From the NCBI RefSeq assembly GCF_003443895.1, contig NZ_QQOA01000034.1, forward strand, positions 1-64,000: a stretch of DNA of 64,000 nt. The letters are read 5' to 3'. The DNA comes from Paraburkholderia phosphatilytica (GTDB lineage Bacteria; Pseudomonadota; Gammaproteobacteria; Burkholderiales; Burkholderiaceae). Numbering within the stretch: the first letter of the stretch is position 1; each line of letters starts with the position of its first letter. Position numbers and translations under genes: made by a program. Below are positions 38,663 to 47,210 of the stretch, piece by piece. The notes beneath the pieces were generated by a model. That model was not told where the DNA came from. It worked only from the letters and a program-made list of their open reading frames with translations, and did no database searches.

Positions 38663-39133
38663 TCAGAGCTCGGCTTTGAGTTGATTCAGCAGATCGGCAT
38701 GCACCGACTGGTCGACTTCGCGCTTCAGGATCTGTTCGGCGCCCTTCACAGCGAGAGCAGCGACTTCGTTACGCAGCGCTTCGCGCGCCTTCACGACCTG
38801 CTGATCCGCATCCGCCTTCGCCTGCGCGACGATGCGCGCTGCTTCGGCCTGCGCCTGCGCCTTGATTTCGTCGGCGACCAGCACGGCACGCTTCTCGGCG
38901 TCGGCAATACGCGCCTGACCGTCGTTGCGAGCCTGCGTCAGTTCCTGATCGACCCGCTTGTGAGCGGCTTCGAGTTCCGCCTTGCCCTTTTCGGCTGCGG
39001 ACAGACCTTCCGCGATCTTCTTCGAGCGCTCGTCGAGGGCGTTGACCAACGGCGGCCACACGAACTTCATCGTGAACCACGCGAGGATCAGGAACACGAC
39101 CATTTGCGCAAACAGGGTTGCGTTGAGATTCAC
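38663..39133 (-). CDS. atpF: ATP synthase F0 b subunit
   Basis: A 156-residue peripheral-stalk protein: one N-terminal membrane helix (TLFAQMVVFLILAWFTMKFVWPPLV) and then a long charged coiled coil (about 35-140) rich in Ala, Glu and Lys. It starts with GTG, preceded by AAGGAAACACC; no ATG lies close in frame. Normal family length. Confidence 0.95.
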   Translation of the reverse strand: MNLNATLFAQMVVFLILAWFTMKFVWPPLVNALDERSKKIAEGLSAAEKGKAELEAAHKRVDQELTQARNDGQARIADAEKRAVLVADEIKAQAQAEAARIVAQAKADADQQVVKAREALRNEVAALAVKGAEQILKREVDQSVHADLLNQLKAEL

Positions 39134-39267
39134 GGTGTTTCCTTAAACGTTGCTTTATCGGAACCTGAAACGGCAAGGCGCTCATCGACGTACGTCCGAT
39201 CAGCGCCTGGCACCCGTTCCACCCTGCACCTATCTGTTATAGATCAGGTGCAAACTTCCGAGGAACC

Positions 39268-39537
39268 TCAGCCTGCGAGCTTCGACAGCAGCGGGTTCGC
39301 GAACGCAAACAGCATTGCCACACCGACGCCGATCAGGAACGCCGCGTCGATCAGACCAGCCAGCAGGAACATCTTGGTTTGCAGCGGGTTCATCAGTTCC
39401 GGCTGGCGCGCGCACGCTTCGATGTACTTGCCACCCATCAGGCCGATACCGATACAGGCGCCGATAGCACCCAGGCCGATGATGATGCCGATACCGATGG
39501 CGGTCAGACCCTGGATGTTGGCGATGAAAGCTTGCAT
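39268..39537 (-). CDS. atpE: ATP synthase F0 c subunit (proteolipid ring)
   Basis: An 89-residue hairpin of two membrane helices. The polar loop is ARQPEL and the proton-binding acid is the Asp in LAGLIDAAFLIGVG of the second helix. The first helix holds the Gly-rich run GIGIIIGLGAIGACIGIGLMGG. It ends in LLSKLAG. The start at 39537 follows AAGGAGTGATC; a second ATG two codons upstream is in frame but is less well placed. Confidence 0.97.
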   Translation of the reverse strand: MQAFIANIQGLTAIGIGIIIGLGAIGACIGIGLMGGKYIEACARQPELMNPLQTKMFLLAGLIDAAFLIGVGVAMLFAFANPLLSKLAG

Positions 39538-39623
39538 GATCACTCCTTTGTGAAAAGACTTTGGAACTGGGATTTATAAAAATGTAAAACCGGATACTTC
39601 AAAGCGTTGCGTGACCCGCGCGG

Positions 39624-40475
39624 TTAGTGCGAGTCGTGTGCCTGGCCGATGTACACCAGCGTCAGCATCATGAAAATGAACGCCTGCAGCAGGACGATCA
39701 GGATGTGGAAGATCGCCCAGACCGTACCAGCGATGATGTGGCCGATGAAGCCCAGCACCGTCGTGTCCGCGCCGAAGGTCCACAGACTGCCCAGCAGGGC
39801 GATCAGCAGGAACAGCAGCTCACCCGCGTACATGTTGCCGAACAGCCGCAGTGCGAGCGAAACCGTCTTCGCGACGAACTCGATGATGTTGAGTGCGAGA
39901 TTAGGGATCCACAGCAGCGGGTGCGAGCCGAACGGAGCCGACAGCAGCTCGTGCACGAAGCCGCCGGGGCCCTTGATCTTGAGGTTGTAGTAGATCATCA
40001 GCACGAACACGCCGAGCGCGATGCCGAACGTGCCGTTCAGATCCGCCGTCGGGACGATGCGATGGTGCGAGATGATGCCCGACAGACCGAGCCAGCCGAT
40101 CACGCGGCCCGGCAGGTCGACGGGGATGAAGTCGAGCGAGTTCATCAGCGCAACCCACACGAACACGAACAGCGCGAGCGGCGCGATGAACGTACGGTTG
40201 CCGTGGATGATGGACTTCGACTGGTCTTCGACCATTTCGACGAGCATCTCGATCGCGCACTGGAAGCGGCCGGGAACGCCCGGCGTTGCCTTGCGGGCTG
40301 CGAGTCGCAGAATCAGGAGCGTGACCAGGCCGCACAGGATCGACCAGAACAGCGTGTCCAGATTCCAGACGTGAAAGTCGATGATCGACGTCTGGTGCGC
40401 GGTGGAGAAGTTCTGCAAGTGGTGCGCAATGTACTCTGAGGGATCCAGAGGGCGCGTTCCTTCGCTAGCTGCCAT
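39624..40475 (-). CDS. atpB: ATP synthase F0 a subunit
   Basis: A 283-residue membrane subunit forming the proton half-channels. About six helices. The essential Arg is in VSLALRLFGNMYAGELL, and the C-terminal helix pair has GTVWAIFHILIVLLQAFIFMMLTLVYIGQAHDSH. The N-terminus has PSEYIAHHLQNFSTAHQ... typical of the betaproteobacterial form. The start at 40475 is chosen by family alignment. Confidence 0.97.
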   Translation of the reverse strand: MAASEGTRPLDPSEYIAHHLQNFSTAHQTSIIDFHVWNLDTLFWSILCGLVTLLILRLAARKATPGVPGRFQCAIEMLVEMVEDQSKSIIHGNRTFIAPLALFVFVWVALMNSLDFIPVDLPGRVIGWLGLSGIISHHRIVPTADLNGTFGIALGVFVLMIYYNLKIKGPGGFVHELLSAPFGSHPLLWIPNLALNIIEFVAKTVSLALRLFGNMYAGELLFLLIALLGSLWTFGADTTVLGFIGHIIAGTVWAIFHILIVLLQAFIFMMLTLVYIGQAHDSH

Positions 40476-40631
40476 ATCGTTAATGCCACCCAAATTGTCG
40501 AAAATCGTATCGGGCCGTTCCCGGCTTCGCGGGACCGTGCCTGCGCGGTTCCGCTCGGAACCACGCGCCTTTGTTCTTGCCGGCGCCGCCGCGCCGGATA
40601 TCTCCTAACGTCTCCTACCGCCTTCTACCGT

Positions 40632-41168
40632 TCACCGCCAGGCCAGTGCAATCCAGTACGTCTTCAGTGCGACGAGGTATGTCACGAGCAGCGGAACCCA
40701 GCACACATCGTGATACCAGAATGCGATGGCAATAAACATCGCAATCGTGGCGCCCATCTTGAACGCCTCACCGATCATCCAGCTCATCACGGTTTCGGCG
40801 CCCGTCAACTTCCTCAGACGTGCCGCGAACAACGCACCGGGCACCCAGCAGATCGCTCCTCCTAACAACGCCGACAGCGCAGCAGCGCCCGGCGGCTTGT
40901 AAAACAGCCACCACAACAGCGAAGCAACCAGGGACAAAACCATTTGCGCGACCACCACCCGAAAAGGTGTGACGCGCGATGGACGACTCACGTTTGGACC
41001 GAAGAGCTTTTCGGCTTCAGCCCGCGTGAGCGGAACGATATTGTTATCCTGCAGCCCGGCATCCCAGTCGTCATGCGCGACGTCGTCGCGCTGACCGGCA
41101 AAAGCCTCGGAATCAGTGCGTGCTGCGCGGTGATTGTCTTGCCGATTGTCCGGCGTCTGACTCGCCAT
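40632..41168 (-). CDS. atpI: ATP synthase subunit I
   Basis: A 178-residue membrane protein with a polar, Asp-rich N-terminal third and four hydrophobic helices from about residue 70 onward (FRVVVAQMVLSLVASLLWWLFY, LSALLGGAICWVPGALFAARL, MIGEAFKMGATIAMFIAIAFWYHD, PLLVTYLVALKTYWIAL). The GGAICWVPGALFA and EAFKMG stretches match AtpI, a non-structural factor that helps assemble the c ring and may move Mg2+. First gene of the operon. Confidence 0.9.
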   Translation of the reverse strand: MASQTPDNRQDNHRAARTDSEAFAGQRDDVAHDDWDAGLQDNNIVPLTRAEAEKLFGPNVSRPSRVTPFRVVVAQMVLSLVASLLWWLFYKPPGAAALSALLGGAICWVPGALFAARLRKLTGAETVMSWMIGEAFKMGATIAMFIAIAFWYHDVCWVPLLVTYLVALKTYWIALAWR

Positions 41169-41247
41169 CGCGTGTTCCGCAAAGTCCTGTTCCAGCCCGC
41201 GAGCTTACGCACCGCTTACGGGTTTGCCTAGCTAATAAATCCGGGCG

Positions 41248-41276
41248 ATTGTAAGCGATAGTTGCAGGCGATTCAA
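41248..41276 (-). promoter_or_regulatory. Promoter of the atp operon
   Basis: On the minus strand a -35 TTGAAT (41276-41271) and a -10 TACAAT (41253-41248) are exactly 17 bases apart, giving a leader of about 75 bases before atpI. Confidence 0.7.
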
Positions 41277-41325
41277 GACTTTACGGGTGTCGATCGCCTG
41301 GGTGAAACGGCGCTTTATATGCTGG

Positions 41326-41347
41326 AAAAAGCGTGCTAGTGCACGCT
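41326..41347 (-). terminator. Terminator of the mnmG-rsmG-parAB-permease operon
   Basis: AGCGTGC and GCACGCT flank TAGT; on the minus strand TTTTT follows. It lies between the permease stop and the atp promoter, so it separates the two operons. Confidence 0.7.
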
Positions 41348-41459
41348 ATTCGGGCAATTGTAAGAGGGTCGCGGCACTCGCAGGGTGCACGGCGAAATGC
41401 ACGCTTATGCGGACGGGTTCAGAGCGTTCCGGACGCCTGCCGAGCCCGCCTGGCCCGTC

Positions 41460-42614
41460 TCAAAAATGCAACAGCAGCCAGCCGCCAACCGCGCCCGCAA
41501 CGAGCCAGAACGGGATCGAAAAGAGGTGGAATGGCAGCCACATGCCCCGCTCTTTCGCGAGGCGCACGGCGATCAGATTCGCGAGCGAGCCGATCGCAAT
41601 GCCGAAGCCACCGACGCTCACGCCAAACGCCAACGCGCGCCAGTCGTGCGAGAACTGCGCGAGCATGATCGCGGCGGGCACGTTGCTGATCGCCTGCGAC
41701 AGGATCGCGCCCGCTGCGTACGCGGACAACGGCGTGGAGAGGCCGATGTGCCCGATCGTGTCGTGCACCCACGGCAGCGCGGCCACACTGCGCAGCACGA
41801 TGAACATGAACACGAAGATCAGCAGCAGCAGCCAGTCGATCTTCATCACGACCCGGCGTCGCCAGATCAGAAAACCGGCGATGAGCGCCGCGAGCCCGAT
41901 GCCTGGCCGGTGCGCATCCGCGAGCGTCACGAACGATGCGAACAGCAGGACCGTTACGCCAAACATCGGCCATTCGACGGCATGCGGCTCCGTATCGCCC
42001 GACAGGTCAAGCGGATCGCCGCGAAAGCTCACCTGGCACAGCGCGAACAGCATGACCATCAGCGCGGCGCACAGCGGCGCCAGCGCAACGACGAAAGCGC
42101 CGAACGATACGCCGCTCGTCGCCCACAGAAACAGATTCTGAGGATTCCCGAGCGGCGTGAGGATCGAGCCAGCATTCACCGCGATCGCGACGAAGATGAC
42201 GAGCCGCTTGAGCGGCAACGGCGTCAGCTGGTGCAGCGACAGCATCAAGGGCACGACGACGAACAGCGCGACGTCGTTGGTCAACAGCGTCGACAGTGCG
42301 GCCGCGAGCGCGACCAGCAGATAGGCAAGCGCACGCACAGAATGAATCCGGTGCACGACGCGATGCGCCATCCACATCAGGAATCCTGACGATTCGACGG
42401 CTTTCGTCAAGATCAGGAGTCCTGCGAGTGTCATCACCGTTTGCCAGTCGACGAGCGACGGCAGCGAACGCCAGGGCTTCGGATGAAAGATCTGCAGCGC
42501 GATCAGCGCCACGACGAGAACGGACAGCACCGGCTCCTTCGCCGCCAGCGCTGCGATAGAACGAATGGCGCGCGGCGCGCCGCTACCGGACGATGGCCGG
42601 GTGCTGGACGTCAT
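41460..42614 (-). CDS. SLC13/ArsB-NhaD-type anion permease
   Basis: A 384-residue membrane protein of the ion-transporter superfamily with about eleven helices and the two characteristic hairpin motifs, ALSTLLTNDVALFVVVPLML and NAGSILTPLGNPQNLFLW in the first half and AGAILSQAISNVPAAIMLAQF in the second. The substrate (citrate, other dicarboxylate, arsenite or none of these) cannot be read. The start at 42614 lies ten bases after the parB stop, so it is the last gene of the parAB operon. Confidence 0.8.
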   Translation of the reverse strand: MTSSTRPSSGSGAPRAIRSIAALAAKEPVLSVLVVALIALQIFHPKPWRSLPSLVDWQTVMTLAGLLILTKAVESSGFLMWMAHRVVHRIHSVRALAYLLVALAAALSTLLTNDVALFVVVPLMLSLHQLTPLPLKRLVIFVAIAVNAGSILTPLGNPQNLFLWATSGVSFGAFVVALAPLCAALMVMLFALCQVSFRGDPLDLSGDTEPHAVEWPMFGVTVLLFASFVTLADAHRPGIGLAALIAGFLIWRRRVVMKIDWLLLLIFVFMFIVLRSVAALPWVHDTIGHIGLSTPLSAYAAGAILSQAISNVPAAIMLAQFSHDWRALAFGVSVGGFGIAIGSLANLIAVRLAKERGMWLPFHLFSIPFWLVAGAVGGWLLLHF

Positions 42615-42624
42615 GCGGCCGCGC

Positions 42625-43515
42625 TCAGACCGTCGTGGCGTTGCCGCGCAGCCGCGCCAGGATGCCTTCGAGTGCATCGAGGTCGCCGAAGTCGACCACG
42701 AGTTGCCCACGTCCACGCCGGCCAAGCTTGATCTTGACCGTCGAGGCCAGCAGGTCTGACAACTCTTCCTCGAGACGGCGCGTGTCGCGGCCGCCGTCCT
42801 GGTTCGCACGTGCCTTGGTCGCCGGCGTGGCCTTCGTCGTGGCGTTGACGAGCTTCTCGGTCTCGCGCACCGACATCCGCTTGTTGACCACCTGGTTCGC
42901 GAGCGTGATCTGCGTCGCGGCGTCGACCGCCAGCAGCGCACGCGCATGGCCCATGTCGAGGTCGCCGGCCAGCAGCATCGTCTGCACCGGCGCGGCGAGA
43001 TTCAGCAGGCGCAGCAGGTTCGACACCGCGCTACGCGAGCGTCCAACCGACTCCGCCGCCTGCTCGTGCGTGAAGTTGAATTCGTCGAGCAGGCGCTGGA
43101 TGCCCTGCGCCTCTTCCAACGGATTCAGGTCCTCGCGCTGGATGTTCTCGATCAGCGCCATCGCCGCCGCGGCCTGGTCCGGGACGTCCTTCACCAGCAC
43201 CGGCACTTCGTCGAGACCCGCCATGCGCGCCGCGCGGAAGCGCCGTTCGCCGGCGATGATCTCGTAGCGATCCTCGCCGATCGGGCGCACGAGGATCGGC
43301 TGCATCACGCCCTGCGCGCGGATGCTCGCGGCCAGTTCCTGCAGCCCGCCCTCGTCCATCCGCGTGCGCGGCTGGTACTTGCCGGCCTGCATCCTGTCGA
43401 GCGGAAGCACGTTGGGCGCGCCGGCAATCTTCACCGCTTCGGCGATGTCCGGGCTGCCGCCCAGCAATGCCTCGAGACCACGGCCCAAACCCTTCTTTCT
43501 AGCGACTGCGTTCAT
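42625..43515 (-). CDS. parB: Chromosome partitioning protein ParB
   Basis: A 296-residue CTPase and DNA clamp that loads at parS. The N-terminal RKKGLGRGLEALLGG is the ParA-stimulating motif. The CTP-binding core follows with QPILVRPIGEDRYEIIAGERRFRAARMAG (GERRFRA). The helix-turn-helix is LNFTHEQAAESVGRSRSAVSNLLRLLNL. The C-terminal dimerisation domain ends the protein. It recognises GTTTCACGTGAAAC sites, two of which lie nearby. Confidence 0.97.
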   Translation of the reverse strand: MNAVARKKGLGRGLEALLGGSPDIAEAVKIAGAPNVLPLDRMQAGKYQPRTRMDEGGLQELAASIRAQGVMQPILVRPIGEDRYEIIAGERRFRAARMAGLDEVPVLVKDVPDQAAAAMALIENIQREDLNPLEEAQGIQRLLDEFNFTHEQAAESVGRSRSAVSNLLRLLNLAAPVQTMLLAGDLDMGHARALLAVDAATQITLANQVVNKRMSVRETEKLVNATTKATPATKARANQDGGRDTRRLEEELSDLLASTVKIKLGRRGRGQLVVDFGDLDALEGILARLRGNATTV

Positions 43516-43550
43516 CGTGCTTCCTCAGACAACCTGGTTAAGAGCACGCG

Positions 43551-44321
43551 TCACAGCGCGCGCACCCGCTCAATCATTTCCGCGCCGAACTGCACGTACG
43601 CCTGCGCGCCGCGCGACGCACGATCGAATACCACGCCCGGCAAGCCGTAGCTCGGCGCCTCGGCGAGCCGCACATTGCGTGGAATCACGACGTCGAACAC
43701 CTTGTCGCCAAAGTGCTCCTTGAGCTGATCGGACACCTGCTGCTGCAGCGTGATCCGCGGATCGAACATCACGCGCAGCAGACCGATCACCTTCAGCTCG
43801 CGGTTCAGGTTCGCGTGAACCTGCTTGATCGTGTTGACGAGGTCCGACAGGCCTTCGAGCGCGAAGTACTCGCATTGCATCGGGATCACGACGCCATGCG
43901 CCGCGCACAGCCCGTTCAGCGTCAGCAGCGACAGCGCCGGCGGACAATCGATCAGCACGAAATCGTAGTCGTCGCTGACGTGCGCGAGCGCCGCCTTCAG
44001 CTGCTTCTCGCGATTCTGCACACTGACCAGCTCGACTTCCGCGCCCGCCAGCTCGCGATTCGCCGGCAATACGTCATACAAAACGGCCTCGGGCTTGACG
44101 CGCGCGTCCGCCACCGACACCCCATCGACCAGCACTTCGTAGATGGTGTTTTCGACGGCTGCCTTGTCGATGCCGCTGCCCATCGTCGCGTTGCCCTGTG
44201 GATCGAGATCGATGAGCAGTACCCGCTGTCCCTGCGATGCGAGGCTCGCCGCGAGATTCACCGCGGTGGTCGTCTTGCCGACGCCCCCCTTCTGGTTCGC
44301 AACGCAGAAGATTTTTGCCAT
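43551..44321 (-). CDS. parA: Chromosome partitioning ATPase ParA (Soj)
   Basis: A 256-residue deviant Walker ATPase that forms the DNA-bound gradient moving ParB-parS complexes. The P-loop is KGGVGKTTTAVNLA (signature Lys in KGG), DLDPQGNATMGSG the Walker A' region, and VLIDCPPALSLLTLNGL Walker B. No N-terminal helix-turn-helix extension, as expected for the chromosomal rather than plasmid type. 35 bases separate it from parB. Confidence 0.97.
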   Translation of the reverse strand: MAKIFCVANQKGGVGKTTTAVNLAASLASQGQRVLLIDLDPQGNATMGSGIDKAAVENTIYEVLVDGVSVADARVKPEAVLYDVLPANRELAGAEVELVSVQNREKQLKAALAHVSDDYDFVLIDCPPALSLLTLNGLCAAHGVVIPMQCEYFALEGLSDLVNTIKQVHANLNRELKVIGLLRVMFDPRITLQQQVSDQLKEHFGDKVFDVVIPRNVRLAEAPSYGLPGVVFDRASRGAQAYVQFGAEMIERVRAL

Positions 44322-44377
44322 CGTTGGTGTGTCCCTTTGTGCTGCTGGATGGTGTTGTTCGGTTCGGAAGTGGCGAC

Positions 44378-45085
44378 TCAAATCGCTGGCTTCGCGTCGT
44401 TGACTGCCACTTCGACGAGATGGCGCTCCGCGTCGAGCATCGGCACCTCCAGACGAATCACGCGCACGGCTTTCGCGCCAGCCGGGAGCCGCTCGATTTC
44501 GCCGTCCGGGCGCACGCCCTTCATCGCCCAGATCGCGCCGCCGTCTGCCACGAGGTGACGCGCCAGTGTAACGAAATCGGCCATCTCCGCGAAAGCGCGG
44601 GAAACGATAACGTCGAATTTCTCCGGCACTTCGACGCCCGGCTGCAGCGTCTCGACACGCCCCGTCACCACGTGCAGATTCGTCAGCCCAAGCTCAGCCT
44701 TCACCTGCGACTGAAACGCGGTCTTCTTGTGGACGATGTCGTTCGTCGTCACCGACCAGTCAGGCAGCGCGATCGCCATCACGATGCCCGGCAGCCCGCC
44801 GCCCGAGCCGACGTCGAGCGCGGACGATGCGCCTCGGCCGGCGAGATGTGGCACGATGGCCAGTGAATCGAGGATGTGCTGGATCAGCATCTGGCGAGGA
44901 TCGCGGATCGCGGTCAGGTTGTAGACCGCGTTCCACTTGGCCAGCAGCGCGACATAGTCGAGTAGTTTGCCCTGTTGCGCGTCGTCGAGCGCGACGCCCA
45001 GTGCCCGCACGCCATCCGCGAGCGATGAGGCGAGCGTCGCCCGCGTGTCGGCGTCTACGGACGAGCTCCGTTGGCGCCCCGTCAT
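44378..45085 (-). CDS. rsmG: 16S rRNA (guanine527-N7)-methyltransferase
   Basis: A 235-residue SAM-dependent methyltransferase for G527 of 16S rRNA. The N-terminal KLLDYVALLAKWNAVYNLTAIRDPRQMLIQHILDSLAIVPHL and the SAM-binding DVGSGGGLPGIVMAIALP are unmistakable. VSRAFAEMADFV is the family's later motif. It overlaps the 3' end of mnmG by four bases (translational coupling), the classic gidA-gidB pair. Confidence 0.96.
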   Translation of the reverse strand: MTGRQRSSSVDADTRATLASSLADGVRALGVALDDAQQGKLLDYVALLAKWNAVYNLTAIRDPRQMLIQHILDSLAIVPHLAGRGASSALDVGSGGGLPGIVMAIALPDWSVTTNDIVHKKTAFQSQVKAELGLTNLHVVTGRVETLQPGVEVPEKFDVIVSRAFAEMADFVTLARHLVADGGAIWAMKGVRPDGEIERLPAGAKAVRVIRLEVPMLDAERHLVEVAVNDAKPAI

Positions 45086-47043
45086 TGCGCCGCCGACGCG
45101 GAGCCGCTGCCGGCATCACCCGCCGGCGGAACGGCGCGCCGGCCAAGGCCGCGCTTCAGGTGAACCATCAGCAGCGAGATCGCCGCGGGTGTGATACCCG
45201 AAATACGCGATGCCTGACCGATCGTCTCCGGGCGGAACTGCGTCAGCTTCTGACGCGCCTCGAACGACAGGCCGCGCACTTCCGCGTAGTCCAGCCCCTC
45301 AGGAATCCGCGTGTTTTCGTGCGCTTCGTTGCGCTCGATTTCATCCGCCTGGCGATCGATATAGCCCTGATACTTGATGCCGATCTCGACCTGTTCCTTG
45401 ATCTGGGCGAGTAGCACTTCATCATCAGCGAGCGATTCCGAAGGACGGCAAGCGCCCTCTCGCAGACCACAGACGCCGTCGTACGACACGCCTGGACGAC
45501 GCAGCAGATCCGCGAGGTTGTACTCGCGGTCGATCGACTTGCCGAGCAACCCGGTCGCCTCTTCAGCAGACAGCGTCTTCGGGTTCACCCACGTCGTGCG
45601 GAGGCGCTCTGTTTCACGTGAAACGGCGTCGCGCTTGTGGCTGAATTCCTTCCAGCGGAAGTCATCCACGACGCCCAGCTCCCGGCCGATCTCGGTCAGG
45701 CGCATATCGGCGTTGTCTTCGCGCAGACTCAGCCGGTATTCCGCGCGGCTCGTGAACATCCGGTACGGCTCGGACACGCCACGCGTCACCAGATCGTCGA
45801 CCAGTACGCCCAGGTAAGCCTGATCGCGGCGCGGGCACCACGCGTCCTTGTCCTGCACGTGCAGGCCGGCGTTGATACCGGCCAGCAGGCCCTGCGCCGC
45901 GGCTTCTTCGTAGCCCGTCGTACCGTTGATCTGGCCCGCGAAGAACAGCCCGCTGATCACCTTCGTTTCCAGCGACGCCTTCAGCCCGCGCGGATCGAAG
46001 TAGTCGTACTCGATCGCGTAACCAGGCCGCAGGATATGCGCATGCTCGAGCCCGCGCATCGACCGCACGAGGTCTAACTGGACATCGAATGGCAGGCTCG
46101 TCGAGATTCCGTTCGGATAGAACTCGTTCGTCGTCAGGCCTTCCGGCTCCAGGAAAATCTGGTGCGATTCCTTCGACGCGAACCGATGGATCTTGTCCTC
46201 GATCGACGGGCAATAGCGCGGCCCGACGCCCTCGATCACGCCGGTGTACATCGGCGACCGATCCAGGCCGCTGCGGATGATGTCGTGCGTCTGCGTGTTG
46301 GTGTGCGTGACCCAGCAAGGCATTTGTCGCGGATGCTGTTCCACGCGCCCGAGGAACGAGAACACTGGAATCGGATCGAGATCGCCCGGCTGCTCCTCGA
46401 GCTTCGAAAAGTCGATCGTGCGACCGTCGATGCGCGGCGGCGTGCCGGTTTTCAGGCGCCCTTGCGGCAGCTTCAGTTCCTTCAGACGCGACGACAGCGA
46501 CACCGCAGCCGGATCGCCCGCGCGACCGCCGGTGTAGTTGTTCAGCCCGACGTGAATCTTGCCATCGAGGAACGTCCCCGCCGTCAGCACAACGGCGCGC
46601 GCGCGGAAGCGGATGCCGACCTGCGCCACCGCGCCAACCACGCGATCGCCCTCCACCATCAGATCGTCGACCGCCTGCTGGAACAGCCACAGGTTCGGCT
46701 GATTCTCCAGACGGCTGCGGATCGCCTGCTTATACAGCAGACGATCCGCCTGCGCGCGCGTCGCGCGCACGGCCGGACCTTTCGACGAATTCAGGATGCG
46801 GAACTGGATACCGGCCTCATCGGTGGCAGCAGCCATCGCGCCGCCCAATGCGTCGACCTCCTTGACCAGGTGCCCTTTGCCGATGCCGCCAATCGACGGG
46901 TTGCAGCTCATCTGCCCCAACGTCTCGATGTTGTGGGTAAGCAAAAGCGTCTTCACGCCCATACGGGCGGAAGCGAGGGCGGCTTCGGTGCCGGCGTGTC
47001 CGCCGCCAACGACGATGACGTCGAATTCAGTTGGGAAAAGCAT
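45082..47043 (-). CDS. mnmG: tRNA uridine 5-carboxymethylaminomethyl modification enzyme MnmG (GidA)
   Basis: A 653-residue FAD protein that works with MnmE on the wobble uridine of several tRNAs. The FAD fold opens FDVIVVGGGHAGTEAALASARMG, followed by CNPSIGGIGKGHLVKEVDALGG and TAGTFLDGKIHVG. GPRYCPSIEDKI and GYAIEYDYFDPRGL are MnmG signatures, and the C-terminal helical domain ends the chain. The coding sequence contains a complete 14-bp parS core read as VSRETE. Confidence 0.97.
   Translation of the reverse strand: MLFPTEFDVIVVGGGHAGTEAALASARMGVKTLLLTHNIETLGQMSCNPSIGGIGKGHLVKEVDALGGAMAAATDEAGIQFRILNSSKGPAVRATRAQADRLLYKQAIRSRLENQPNLWLFQQAVDDLMVEGDRVVGAVAQVGIRFRARAVVLTAGTFLDGKIHVGLNNYTGGRAGDPAAVSLSSRLKELKLPQGRLKTGTPPRIDGRTIDFSKLEEQPGDLDPIPVFSFLGRVEQHPRQMPCWVTHTNTQTHDIIRSGLDRSPMYTGVIEGVGPRYCPSIEDKIHRFASKESHQIFLEPEGLTTNEFYPNGISTSLPFDVQLDLVRSMRGLEHAHILRPGYAIEYDYFDPRGLKASLETKVISGLFFAGQINGTTGYEEAAAQGLLAGINAGLHVQDKDAWCPRRDQAYLGVLVDDLVTRGVSEPYRMFTSRAEYRLSLREDNADMRLTEIGRELGVVDDFRWKEFSHKRDAVSRETERLRTTWVNPKTLSAEEATGLLGKSIDREYNLADLLRRPGVSYDGVCGLREGACRPSESLADDEVLLAQIKEQVEIGIKYQGYIDRQADEIERNEAHENTRIPEGLDYAEVRGLSFEARQKLTQFRPETIGQASRISGITPAAISLLMVHLKRGLGRRAVPPAGDAGSGSASAAQ
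45610..45625. promoter_or_regulatory. parS centromere-like site inside mnmG
   Basis: TGTTTCACGTGAAACG at 45610-45625; the 14-bp palindrome GTTTCACGTGAAAC (45611-45624) is complete. It matches the ParB-binding consensus TGTTTCACGTGAAACA at 15 of 16 positions. The codons used (GTT TCA CGT GAA ACA) are unusual for this high-GC gene. Confidence 0.9.
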
Positions 47044-47097
47044 TGCGGATCCCGCGCAACTATCGCGCGGACCTTTTTGAAGTAGTGGATTGCCGAA

Positions 47098-47103
47098 ATT
47101 ATA
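47098..47103 (-). promoter_or_regulatory. -10 element of the mnmG operon
   Basis: TATAAT on the minus strand, 55 bases before the mnmG start. The -35 region (AATCGG at 17 bp) is weak. A small hairpin CCGCGC/GCGCGG sits in the leader (47052-47070). Confidence 0.45.
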
Positions 47104-47147
47104 GCGGGTTCGCTTTCGGCCCGATTTACGTCCGAATGGCCAACAAC

Positions 47148-47182
47148 AAAAAAGCGGCGTGTTTCACGTGAAACACGCCGCT
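47148..47182 (-). terminator. Terminator of the liv operon built from an extended parS palindrome
   Basis: A perfect 30-bp palindrome (47153-47182, arms AGCGGCGTGTTTCAC and its inverse) is followed on the minus strand by T6 then GTTG. It lies 29 bases beyond the livF stop. Confidence 0.75.
47160..47175. promoter_or_regulatory. parS site between livF and mnmG
   Basis: TGTTTCACGTGAAACA is a perfect 16-bp match to the consensus ParB site, 5 kb from the start of parB's gene cluster and embedded in the centre of the liv terminator palindrome. Confidence 0.95.
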
Positions 47183-47210
47183 CTGCCCTGCCTTTACACG
47201 AGGACTCGCC

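Noticed and set aside
41248..41460. A further small gene before the atp promoter
   Set aside because: The region holds only the atp promoter and the terminator of the upstream operon; no frame has support.
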